Counted from the stretch's first letter, positions 1 through 5,581 are shown. The stretch is DNA of 5,961 bases from Actinomycetota bacterium (GCA_003164655.1 PLTW01000052.1:1-5961); one strand, 5' to 3'. A program made the numbers and translations. Notes: generated from the sequence alone by a model not told the origin.

Positions 1-91
1 TGCTGCGCTGCTAACAGTGATTCTGTCTACTGAGTAAAGTCGGAAACAGCCTACGCTTTTGTATGTAATGGCGGGAAGGGCCTCGTAACGT

Positions 92-119
92 CTCTGTATA
101 TGCAGTCTGCGTAACAGAG
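92..119 (-). terminator. Imperfect hairpin just downstream of the integrase gene
   Basis: CTCTGT (92-97) pairs with ACAGAG (114-119). Further pairing inside (99-103 with 109-113, one bulge at 98) leaves a five-base loop. The structure starts 2 bases after the integrase stop codon, where a transcription terminator would be expected. No T-run follows it in the direction of transcription, so intrinsic terminator function is uncertain. The core CGTAAC is also repeated directly at 84-89 and 110-115. I see no gene, attC-type core site or tRNA in the rest of 1-121, which is noticeably less GC-rich than the genes. Confidence 0.35.
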
Positions 120-121
120 GG

Positions 122-949
122 TCAAAGGGTGTCGATGGGGCTGCGAACGCCGAAGCCGCCGCTGTTCAGGACGTGGGCGTAGACCATCGTGGTGTTCACA
201 TTGCGGTGACCGAGCAACTCCTGGATGGTCCTGATGTCGTAGCCCGACTCGAGCAGGTGGGTGGCAAAGGAGTGGCGCAGGGTGTGGCAGCCGGCGAGCT
301 TTGTCACGCCGGAGCGGCCGACGGCTTCTTTGAAGGTTCGCTGGATTACGCTGGCGTGCACGTGGTGCCGGCCTTGCTGCCCGGTTTGCTCGTTGCGCCA
401 TCGCCGAGCCTGCGGGAAGACCCATTGCCAGCGCCACTCAGTGGAGGCTGCGGGGTACTTGCGGTCGAGGGCGCCCGGCAGGGCCACGCTGCCCCAGCCA
501 TCGGCGAGGTCGTGGCGGTGGACCCAGCGTGCCCTCTCGAGTTGTGTTGTCAGCGCACGATCGAGCGAGCGGGGGAGCATCGTGTGCCGGTCCTTGTCGC
601 CTTTGCCGGCTCGCACGGTGATCTCGTGCTGATCGAAGTCGATGTCTTTGACGCGCAGGCGGAGGCACTCGCTGAGGCGCAGCCCTGTGCCGTACATCAG
701 CGCCGCCGGCAGCCGGGATTCGCCGTCGAGTTGCGCAAGGACGGCGCGCACTTCGCCGCGGGTCAGCACGACGGGCACTCTGTGGGAGACTCGGGCGCGC
801 ACGACATCGCCGAGGTCGCCGGCCTCGCGCCCGAGGACGTTGCGGTACAGGAACAGCAGTGCCGAAAGCGCCTGGTTCTGAGTCGAGGCGCTGACCTTGT
901 CGGTGACCGCCAGGTGAGTGAGAAAGGCGTTGATCTCGGGCTCGGCCAT
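122..949 (-). CDS. intI: Integron integrase (IntI family tyrosine recombinase), first available start
   Basis: This is a site-specific tyrosine recombinase of the integron integrase type, which inserts and excises gene cassettes by recombining attI with attC hairpins. From the ATG at 949 it has 275 residues. The catalytic set is visible: Arg91 in GTGLRLSE, Lys around 115-119, His222 and Arg225 in HTLRHSFATH, His248 in LLGH and the nucleophile Tyr257 in MVYAHV. The family-specific extra segment lies between the two boxes (about 158-195, ALDRKYP, WVFPQ, RRHH-like), and the C-terminus GVRSP is typical of IntI. Full-length IntI proteins have about 320-340 residues. Here the first part of the N-terminal SAM-like domain lies upstream of the ATG in the same frame (see 950-1219), so this start truncates the DNA-binding domain. 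The gene is either intact with an unusual start, or damaged at its 5' end. The family assignment is secure; the start and activity are not. Confidence 0.9.
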   Translation of the reverse strand: MAEPEINAFLTHLAVTDKVSASTQNQALSALLFLYRNVLGREAGDLGDVVRARVSHRVPVVLTRGEVRAVLAQLDGESRLPAALMYGTGLRLSECLRLRVKDIDFDQHEITVRAGKGDKDRHTMLPRSLDRALTTQLERARWVHRHDLADGWGSVALPGALDRKYPAASTEWRWQWVFPQARRWRNEQTGQQGRHHVHASVIQRTFKEAVGRSGVTKLAGCHTLRHSFATHLLESGYDIRTIQELLGHRNVNTTMVYAHVLNSGGFGVRSPIDTL

Positions 950-1219
950 CTCGGCCGGGTGGCGCAGGTCGTGAAAGTGGATGAAGCGGCGGACCCACAG
1001 GCAGTAGGCTTGCTCGGTCCGCTTGCTGTAGTGGCGCGAGCGCAGGGCCAGGCGCAGCTGGTCGAGGAGCCGGGGCGGGCCGCCGGGAGCGGTCGGGCCA
1101 GGGGAGACCGCCCCGCGAGCGGCCGCCCCGCGAGCGGCCGCCCCGCGAGCGGGCCCTTGTGCTGGCCTTCCGGGCGTGGCGGCGGTATGGGCGATGGCGA
1201 TGAGTGAGTCGGCACCGCC
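950..1219 (-). other. In-frame upstream extension of intI without a standard start codon
   Basis: Reading the integrase frame upstream of the ATG at 949, there is no stop until a TGA at 1220-1222. Translation from about 1078 gives PPRLLDQLRLALRSRHYSK, then RTEQAYCLWVRRFIHFHDLR. This is the normal start of an IntI N-terminal domain (helices that grip the DNA), so the homology clearly begins before the ATG. I read every codon of this stretch and found no ATG, GTG or TTG. Only CTG codons inside the domain and ATC codons near 1200 are available. Further upstream the frame encodes Gly/Ala/Arg repeats without visible homology. Possible explanations are a non-canonical start, a small frameshift that separates the domain from a GTG or ATG in another frame near 1215-1223, or loss of the real start. 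The homology is clear; the mechanism is undecided. Confidence 0.65.
1108..1152. repeat. Three perfect tandem copies of a 15-bp GC-rich unit
   Basis: The unit CCGCCCCGCGAGCGG occurs at 1108-1122, 1123-1137 and 1138-1152 without a mismatch. Since 15 is a multiple of three, changes in copy number keep the integrase frame, in which it encodes Arg-Gly-Ala-Ala repeats. It lies in the leader or upstream region of intI, where the integrase promoter or attI would normally be. From 1153 to 1360, between the repeat and the end of cooS, I see no gene, no clear terminator and no integron core site. Confidence 0.9.
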
Positions 1220-1360
1220 TCATCTTCGGCGCTGTCGCCTGCTGGTCAAGGCCGTGCGGCCGAGCGTCACCTCAAGGCGGCGCCGGTTGTCACCAAGCCC
1301 CGCCCCGACGCCGCCGGCTTGCCTGCGGCGCCTCGGCCCTGAGGGTTGGTCCGAGTCGGG

Positions 1361-3244
1361 CTAGATCCCCAGCGCCGTCCGTTTTGCCTCGATGTGCGCC
1401 AGCATGGCGCTGACGGCCTCGGCCGGGTCGGTCTCGACGGCGAGCTTGCCGCCGGTCACGCCCGGCAGGTCCTCCGTGAGGAGCTTGACCAGGCGCGGGG
1501 CGCCGGTCACGAACGGCACCGGGTTGACGTGGACGTACATGCCGAAGGCCAGAGCCGCGACGGCGTCGATGGTGGCCTTCTGCTCCATGTACTCAGGGGC
1601 TGTTGCCACCACAGGCAACGCCGGCACATCGACCCCGAGGGCGTCGGCGATGGCGCCCACCAGCAGCATGATGCGGCCGGTGTCGGTGCAGGTGCCGAAG
1701 CTGAGCACCGGCGGAATGCCGAGCTGCTCGCAGACGGCTTTCAGGCCGGGGCCGGCGAGCTCTTTGGCTTCGGGCGCCTCGAGGCCGGCGACCTGGACGG
1801 CGGCGTTGCCGCAGCCCATGGCCAGTACGAGCACGTCGTTCTTGATGAGCTCGCGGGCGACGGCGACCGTGTTGCTGTCCTGGCCCGAGTCGCGCAGCGT
1901 GGTGCAGCTCACCAGGCCGGCGACGCCGCGCAGCGTGCCCTTCTTGATCACGTCGAGCAGCGGCTCGAGCGAACCGCCCAGCGCGGCAAGGATGCTCTCG
2001 GTCGAAAATCCGGCGACGGCGTCGCCGGTGCGCAGAGCGGGCTTGCCGTTGCCGCGGGCGGCGCGTTGCGGGTAGTTGCCGATCGCACTGGCGATGAGTT
2101 CCCGGGCCTGCTCGCCGGCCCTGGCCGGATCGAACACGATGGGCGGCTCGGCGCCCGGAATGCCCATGAGATCGCTGACCGGAATGAGCAGGGCGCCGTG
2201 GGCGGCGCAGGTAGCGGCCAGGGTGGGCACGGTGCAGTTCATGTCGGCGGCAAAGACGTCGACGGCGCCGGTGGCGATCGCCACCTCCTGGTTGAGCCAG
2301 TTGCCGGTGAGCCCGACGAAGACCTCGTCGACCGGGAAGCGCTGGACGAGCTCCTGGCCGGTCTCGATGCTGCCCACGATGCGCAGGCCCTTGGCGCCCG
2401 CGTCGCGGGCCTTCGCCTGCACGGCTTCGGCGTGGGCGGCGTCGATCAGGGCGGCGCCGATCATGGGCTCGTGGCCGTTGACCACGATGTTCACGTAGCC
2501 GGCGTCGAGAATGCCGAGGTCGACCTTGATGGCGTGCGGCGTGGGCGTGCCGAACAGGGCGTCCTGGGCGAGCTCGAGCGGTACCTGCGAACCGTAGGCG
2601 GTGGCGATGCCCAGGCGCACTGCCTTGAGCGCCAGCGAGACGTAGTCGCCGTCGATGTTTGTCATGCAGCTCGTGGTGGCGCGGTTGTTCTCGTGCAGCA
2701 CGCCGCCGGGCATGACGCCGAGCTTGCGCCAGGCCTCGACGCGGGGCGCCGGGGCGAAGGCGGCGACGAGTGGCGACTCCTCGTGGTGGTCGCGGTTGAA
2801 CTCGGCCCAGATGGTGTCGGCGACGCGCTTGGGCAGCGTGTCCCTGGGCTCGAGCGCGACGCCGGCGGCGCTGGCCAGCATCTCGAGCTTGCCCCAATCC
2901 TTGATCTCGTAGGTGCCGCCGGGCTTGGCTTGCGCCAGGGTCTTCATGACTTCGCCGGCGTGGTAGGTGTAGGCGGCGGTGCCCATCGTGTTCTGCAGCA
3001 GGAAGCCGCGCATGGCCATGCCGTCGGCGTCGATGCCGCACACTCCGCGCGGCGCCTTGCTCGTGATGCGGCAGGGGCCCTGCGAGCAGATCGAGCAGCG
3101 GATGCCGCCCTCGCAGAACTGGCAGCGCCGGTCGCCCTGCGCCTGCATGCGGTCGAAGACGGTGTCCTCGCCGGCGGCGCGGGTGCGCTCGAGCATGGTG
3201 TTCACGGAGCTGTGCAGGCTATCGCGTGTTGCGGTGGGTTCCAT
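1361..3244 (-). CDS. cooS: CooS-family carbon monoxide dehydrogenase homologue, CooS-V-like (C-cluster Cys replaced by Glu)
   Basis: The product (627 residues, normal for the family) has the scaffold of anaerobic Ni-Fe CO dehydrogenases. Near the N-terminus are Cys41 and Cys44 (D-cluster, CX2C type), then Cys50, Cys53, Cys58 and Cys69 (B-cluster). The active-site C-cluster ligands are present at His258 (NGHEP), Cys337, Cys447, Cys478 (MGCGN) and Cys519 (GTCTD), and the conserved lysine is Lys556. The sixth ligand is missing: the usual CCTGNE motif reads IETGQE, so the cysteine equivalent to Cys295 of Carboxydothermus CODH-II is Glu294. Only one of the His-tunnel residues remains (His95; its neighbours are Tyr92 and Glu98). 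In the family, loss of this cysteine marks CooS-V, which holds an iron-sulfur-oxo hybrid cluster, does not convert CO and slowly reduces hydroxylamine. I therefore infer a cytoplasmic redox enzyme for nitrogen-stress chemistry rather than a CO dehydrogenase. It lies 96 bp behind the ferredoxin gene, probably in one operon. AGGAGG (3248-3253) lies only three bases before the ATG. No nickel-insertion gene is nearby. Confidence 0.93.
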   Translation of the reverse strand: MEPTATRDSLHSSVNTMLERTRAAGEDTVFDRMQAQGDRRCQFCEGGIRCSICSQGPCRITSKAPRGVCGIDADGMAMRGFLLQNTMGTAAYTYHAGEVMKTLAQAKPGGTYEIKDWGKLEMLASAAGVALEPRDTLPKRVADTIWAEFNRDHHEESPLVAAFAPAPRVEAWRKLGVMPGGVLHENNRATTSCMTNIDGDYVSLALKAVRLGIATAYGSQVPLELAQDALFGTPTPHAIKVDLGILDAGYVNIVVNGHEPMIGAALIDAAHAEAVQAKARDAGAKGLRIVGSIETGQELVQRFPVDEVFVGLTGNWLNQEVAIATGAVDVFAADMNCTVPTLAATCAAHGALLIPVSDLMGIPGAEPPIVFDPARAGEQARELIASAIGNYPQRAARGNGKPALRTGDAVAGFSTESILAALGGSLEPLLDVIKKGTLRGVAGLVSCTTLRDSGQDSNTVAVARELIKNDVLVLAMGCGNAAVQVAGLEAPEAKELAGPGLKAVCEQLGIPPVLSFGTCTDTGRIMLLVGAIADALGVDVPALPVVATAPEYMEQKATIDAVAALAFGMYVHVNPVPFVTGAPRLVKLLTEDLPGVTGGKLAVETDPAEAVSAMLAHIEAKRTALGI

Positions 3245-3340
3245 GGTCCTCCTTTGTCGGGGTGATCGGCCGGTCTCGCTCGTCTGAAGCTCGTTGGCGC
3301 CGGGTTCGGTCGGGTTGCGACTGCTCGCCCTCGGCGATCG

Positions 3341-3730
3341 TCAGCCGTGGATGAGCTGTGGCAGGCACTTGACGCACACCCAGGCGCTGCGGCCCTCCGT
3401 ACGCACGGGCAGCAGCGGGCTGTCCATCTCGCTGCGCCCGCAGCTGAAGCAGGTCTGCACCGTGACGGCGCCGGCTGTGAGCCTGGCGGCCGTCTTCTCG
3501 GCGGCGGCGTCTGCGTCGAACGCCGGCGCTTCGCGATGCTCGACGGTGAGCGCGCCCTCGGGGCAGACGGCCAGGCAGAAGCCGGCGCCGTCGCACAGCT
3601 CCTCTTTGACGACCTTCGCCTTGCCGTCGACGATCTCGATAGCGCCTTCGGCGCACGGCATCACGCACAGGCCGCAGCCGGTGCACAGCGCCTCGTCGAT
3701 GTGGACGATGCTGCGGGTCACGAGTGTCAT
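3341..3730 (-). CDS. FrdX-like ferredoxin with incomplete second cluster motif and C-terminal CxxC pair
   Basis: This small cytoplasmic electron carrier (129 residues) is probably the redox partner of the CooS homologue downstream. The first cluster motif is complete: Cys16, Cys19, Cys22, Cys26 (CTGCGLC). The second reads CDGAGFCLAVCPEGAL, with Cys46, Cys52 and Cys56 but Ala49 where the second cysteine should be, so this cluster has only three motif cysteines and may be [3Fe-4S] or use another ligand. The CDGxGxC motif followed by EHREAPAFD resembles, from memory, the ferredoxins (FrdX type) encoded beside hybrid cluster protein genes. The C-terminus differs from those: Cys94-x2-Cys97 and Cys119-x2-Cys122 form a zinc-ribbon or rubredoxin-like pair. 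I chose the ATG at 3730 because AAAGGCGAG lies about seven bases before it and the homology begins there. The frame runs on to 3805, but that part looks like leader sequence. An Fnr-type site lies about 120 bp upstream. Confidence 0.88.
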   Translation of the reverse strand: MTLVTRSIVHIDEALCTGCGLCVMPCAEGAIEIVDGKAKVVKEELCDGAGFCLAVCPEGALTVEHREAPAFDADAAAEKTAARLTAGAVTVQTCFSCGRSEMDSPLLPVRTEGRSAWVCVKCLPQLIHG

Positions 3731-3817
3731 GGTTCGACTCGCCTTTCTTGTCGCGGAACTCGCGGTGACGGCGGGTCCGGCGCGGTTGCGGTTGGGGCAG
3801 GGCATGCCTGTAGACCA

Positions 3818-3823
3818 ACGGTA
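3818..3823 (-). promoter_or_regulatory. Possible -10 element of the ferredoxin-cooS operon
   Basis: On the minus strand this reads TACCGT, matching TATAAT at the first, second and last positions. It would place the transcription start near 3811 and the centre of the palindrome at 3846-3861 at about -42.5, close to the class II position used by Fnr-type activators. The transcript would have an 80-base leader before the ATG at 3730. The spacing, not the hexamer itself, is the support. Confidence 0.3.
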
Positions 3824-3845
3824 CCCGCAAACGTGGACCGGGTCC

Positions 3846-3861
3846 CTTGACTTGCGTCAAG
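3846..3861. promoter_or_regulatory. Fnr/Dnr-type operator upstream of the ferredoxin-cooS operon
   Basis: CTTGAC-TTGC-GTCAAG is a perfect palindrome with six-base arms and a four-base spacer. It matches the TTGAT/C-N4-G/ATCAA pattern bound by Fnr, Anr, Dnr and HcpR-like regulators. The regulator encoded next to it has the Fnr-type recognition-helix residues Glu, Ser and Arg (ExxSR) that read TTGA half-sites. The site lies 116 bp upstream of the ferredoxin start codon, suitable for activation from a promoter near 3811. I infer that the neighbouring regulator controls the operon through this site. A global Fnr-like protein could use it as well. Confidence 0.72.
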
Positions 3862-3936
3862 CTCGATTCGGTGCGGAGCGGGTCGGCGAAAGCCGCCGCC
3901 CTGGTGAGTCGACAAGGTAGGTGGGGCGTCAGCCGG

Positions 3937-3974
3937 CTTGAACAATTGATCAACTTCTGGGCCAATTGTTCAAG
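3937..3974. repeat. Perfect 12-bp inverted repeat, possible operator
   Basis: CTTGAACAATTG (3937-3948) and its exact reverse complement CAATTGTTCAAG (3963-3974) are separated by 14 bases. The left arm also overlaps a near-palindrome, TTGAAC-AATT-GATCAA (3938-3953), whose TTGA...TCAA arms are eight bases apart, two more than in an Fnr site. The stretch is AT-rich in a very GC-rich region, which points to a binding site rather than chance. It lies between the regulator and the operon promoter, about 90 bp upstream of the Fnr-type palindrome. It may be a second regulator site or an RNA hairpin; which one cannot be decided here. Confidence 0.6.
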
Positions 3975-3990
3975 GTAGCGACAGCTACCT
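3973..3990 (-). terminator. Seven-base-pair hairpin downstream of the regulator gene
   Basis: AGGTAGC (3973-3979) and GCTACCT (3984-3990) flank a four-base loop, GACA. It lies 40 bases beyond the regulator stop codon, so it could end that transcript, but no T-run follows on the minus strand. Its 7-4-7 geometry would also suit a Crp/Fnr-like operator with altered half-sites (GTAGC-N4-GCTAC). Confidence 0.35.
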
Positions 3991-4000
3991 ATGCCGTCGG

Positions 4001-4018
4001 GCGGGGAGCCCCCCCCGC
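4001..4018 (-). terminator. GC-only hairpin right after the regulator gene
   Basis: GCGGGG (4001-4006) pairs with CCCCGC (4013-4018) around a six-base loop, beginning 12 bases after the stop codon of the Crp/Fnr gene. It is stable but lacks a T-run. Together with the hairpin at 3973-3990 it may slow or end transcription between regulator and ferredoxin. Confidence 0.3.
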
Positions 4019-4029
4019 TGCGTCCGCCC

Positions 4030-4692
4030 CTATTGCTGCGCCAGCCGCTCCAGCGCGGGCCGGTTGAGCACCTCGAAGGTGTTGCCGTCGACGGCAATCA
4101 GGCCGCCGCGCACGAACCGGTTCAGCGTGCGGCTGAGGGTCTCGGGCACCGTGCCGAGGCGCGCGGCGAGCTCCTGCTTGGCGATGGCCAAATGGCACTG
4201 CGTCGAGGAGCCCTGCTCGCTGCAGAGGTCGAGCAGGAAGCGGGCAAGCCGGGCGGGCACCGGCAGGAGCAGCTCCTCGACCCGCTGATTGAGCATGACG
4301 AGCAGGTGAGCCATGGCGGCGATGATGCGCAGCCCCAGCTCGGGCTCTGCCAGCATCAGCCGGCGAAAGTCGTCGCTGCGCAATCGGTACAGGCGGCTCT
4401 CCTCCATGGTCTGCGCACCGGCCGGGTAGCTGTCGTTGAAGAGCACCGATTCGCCGAATGTCTCGCCGGTGCGCACGTGACGGATGGTGGCCGTACGCCC
4501 GTCGCGGAAGGCCTTGAAGACCTTCACTGACCCCTCGGCGAGCAGGTAGAACGCCTCGGCCGGGTCTCCCTGGCGAAAGATCGTGGCGGCGCCGGGCAGC
4601 AAGACGGGCTGGGCGATCGCGGCAAGGGCGTCGAGCTGCTCGTCGGTTAGCCCGGCGAGCAGCGGCGCGCGTCTCAGGTCGTCGACGGTCAC
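4030..4692 (-). CDS. Crp/Fnr-family transcriptional regulator, Dnr/HcpR-like
   Basis: This DNA-binding activator has 220 residues, normal for Crp/Fnr. Residues about 12-115 form the cyclic-nucleotide-binding-type sensor fold (FRQGDPAEAFYLLAEGSVKV, GETFGES). About 116-145 form the long dimer helix, and about 165-205 the winged helix-turn-helix. The recognition helix contains Glu184, Ser187 and Arg188 (PETLSR), the ExxSR pattern of Fnr that reads TTGA half-sites. There is no N-terminal cysteine group, so it is not an oxygen-sensing [4Fe-4S] Fnr. It also lacks the Cys-x-His region of the CO sensor CooA. The sensor and dimer-helix sequence resembles Dnr-type nitric oxide regulators, but the actual signal is inferred. 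The start is GTG at 4692, with no clear ribosome-binding site before it. A matching palindrome lies upstream of the neighbouring ferredoxin, making that operon the likely target. It is transcribed divergently from the anti-sigma-like gene. Confidence 0.88.
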   Translation of the reverse strand: MTVDDLRRAPLLAGLTDEQLDALAAIAQPVLLPGAATIFRQGDPAEAFYLLAEGSVKVFKAFRDGRTATIRHVRTGETFGESVLFNDSYPAGAQTMEESRLYRLRSDDFRRLMLAEPELGLRIIAAMAHLLVMLNQRVEELLLPVPARLARFLLDLCSEQGSSTQCHLAIAKQELAARLGTVPETLSRTLNRFVRGGLIAVDGNTFEVLNRPALERLAQQ

Positions 4693-4699
4693 GCCGTCG

Positions 4700-4705
4700 A
4701 GTATA
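4700..4705 (-). promoter_or_regulatory. Candidate -10 element giving a leaderless regulator mRNA
   Basis: TATACT (5/6 match to TATAAT) lies seven bases before the GTG at 4692, so transcription would begin at or next to the start codon. This would explain the missing ribosome-binding site. No convincing -35 hexamer is present at 16-18 bases. In the rest of 4693-4871 I see no gene. Confidence 0.35.
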
Positions 4706-4871
4706 GCTCGGCAACCGGCGCCCGGGTCTCAGGCACTGCTGTTGCCAGTTCTGGCTACGCCTGGGCGTGGCGCCGGCGACGAACGACGACTATTGACGAG
4801 GGACACATGCATCGGCGCCGTATATATGCGCACCGGTAAGCGCGTGTCTGGGGAGCGAGTGTGAGTCCATC

Positions 4872-5336
4872 GTGAATCGGGGCCGCAAGGAGGCGATTCT
4901 GCGGCTGCGGCTGCCGCTAGAGCGCGCCTCCGCCCACACCTTGCGGGCGACACTCGCCCGGCACCTGAACCTGAACCGCGTGCCGCGCTACGCGGCCTAC
5001 GACGTGTTGCTGGCGGCCGACGAGGCATACATCAATGCCTTCATGCACAGCGGCGATATCGAGGGCCAGGTCGACGTGCGCGCTGAGGTGCGCGCCGGCC
5101 GTGTGCTCGTCGAGATCAGCGACGGCGGGTGCGGCTTCGAACCCGGAGCGGTGGACGTACGCTCACGGCCCGACCCCTTCGAGACCCACGGCCGCGGCCT
5201 GTTTCTGATCCACCATCTGATGGACGACGTGCACGTGCGCACGGGAGGCGCGGATGGGCGGGGCGCGTGCGTGTCCATGGTCAAAGACTTCCGGCGGCGG
5301 CCTTCGGCGGCCGCCTCGGGCTCGGCGAAGTCCTGA
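4872..5336 (+). CDS. RsbW-like anti-sigma factor / GHKL ATP-binding serine kinase
   Basis: The product (154 residues) is a single-domain GHKL-type ATPase of the RsbW/SpoIIAB group, cytoplasmic proteins that bind and inhibit a sigma factor or phosphorylate an antagonist such as an RsbV-like STAS protein. The ATP-binding boxes are in order: N-box Glu51 and Asn55 (EAYINAFMHS), G1 box Asp84 to Phe89 (DGGCGF), and G2 box around 106-114 (HGRGLFLIHHL). The N-terminal MNRGRKEAILRLRLPLE fits the first strand of the fold. The start is GTG at 4872, with only a distant GGGGAG before it. No sigma factor or antagonist gene lies alongside, so its partner is unknown. It is transcribed away from the Crp/Fnr gene and ends about 50 bp before the cobalamin-riboswitch promoter. 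Confidence 0.8.
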   Translation: MNRGRKEAILRLRLPLERASAHTLRATLARHLNLNRVPRYAAYDVLLAADEAYINAFMHSGDIEGQVDVRAEVRAGRVLVEISDGGCGFEPGAVDVRSRPDPFETHGRGLFLIHHLMDDVHVRTGGADGRGACVSMVKDFRRRPSAAASGSAKS

Positions 5337-5383
5337 CCCGTTGCGCGTGCGTCCATGCGGCGCCGCGTCTTGCCGGTGTGCGT

Positions 5384-5412
5384 TTGACGCCGCCCGAGGC
5401 GTCTACTAGGCT
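5384..5412 (+). promoter_or_regulatory. Sigma70-type promoter of the cobalamin riboswitch transcript
   Basis: TTGACG (5384-5389, 5/6 to consensus) is followed after exactly 17 bases by TAGGCT (5407-5412), which keeps the important first, second and last positions of TATAAT. Transcription would start near 5419, directly in front of the riboswitch fold. The position and optimal spacing make this the best promoter in the window. Confidence 0.6.
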
Positions 5413-5418
5413 TGGCGG

Positions 5419-5570
5419 CGTTCTCCCGGTTCGCGGGAAGCCGGTGCAAGACCGGCGCTGCCCCGCAACTGTGACCGCAGACGAACGCCGCACACCGCCA
5501 CTGCCCTGCGGGGTGGGAAGGCGCGGCCAGTAGAACGAAGCGGCTAGCCAGGACACCGTGGTCCGGGAGT
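5419..5570 (+). promoter_or_regulatory. Cobalamin (adenosylcobalamin) riboswitch
   Basis: The conserved core is present in order. GCCGGTGCAAGACCGG (5440-5455) is followed by CTGCCCCGCAACTGTGA (5458-5474), then GCCACTG (5497-5503), a GGGAAGGCG element (5515-5523) and AGCCAGGACACC (5546-5557). This is the cobalamin-binding RNA that represses B12 synthesis or uptake genes when the vitamin is plentiful. The 3' end lies just before a GGGAG and the ATG of cobU at 5582, which suggests control of translation. There is no T-run that would signal a terminator. The outer boundaries are approximate. Confidence 0.93.
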
Positions 5571-5581
5571 CACTGCAATCA

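Noticed and set aside
1..121. An attC or attI site at the left edge, suggested by several TAAC motifs
   Set aside because: None of the TAAC occurrences fits the full RYYYAAC/GTTRRRY core pair with correct spacing, and this is the 3' side of intI, where attI is not expected.
173..1207. A 344-codon plus-strand open frame over the integrase
   Set aside because: Antisense shadow: the minus strand carries the complete tyrosine recombinase catalytic set, and the plus-strand product shows no family features.
1361..3244. A genuine Ni-Fe CO dehydrogenase operon
   Set aside because: A C-cluster cysteine is replaced by glutamate, and no nickel-insertion or CO-linked hydrogenase genes are present in the window.
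1346..3265. A 639-codon open frame on the plus strand, fully overlapping cooS
   Set aside because: It is the antisense shadow of cooS, kept open by high GC. Its translation is a low-complexity Gly/Ala/Val/Asp mix with no motif, while the minus strand gives a full CooS protein.
4030..4692. CooA, the CO-sensing regulator, as expected beside a CO dehydrogenase
   Set aside because: The haem-ligand region of CooA (Cys75/His77 segment) and its N-terminal proline are not present; the segment reads GETFGESVLF, and the overall similarity is to Dnr-type proteins.
4793..4826. TTGACG and TATATA as a promoter for the RsbW-like gene
   Set aside because: The spacer is 22 bases, too long for a standard sigma70 promoter. 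The TATATA alone might still be a -10 element.
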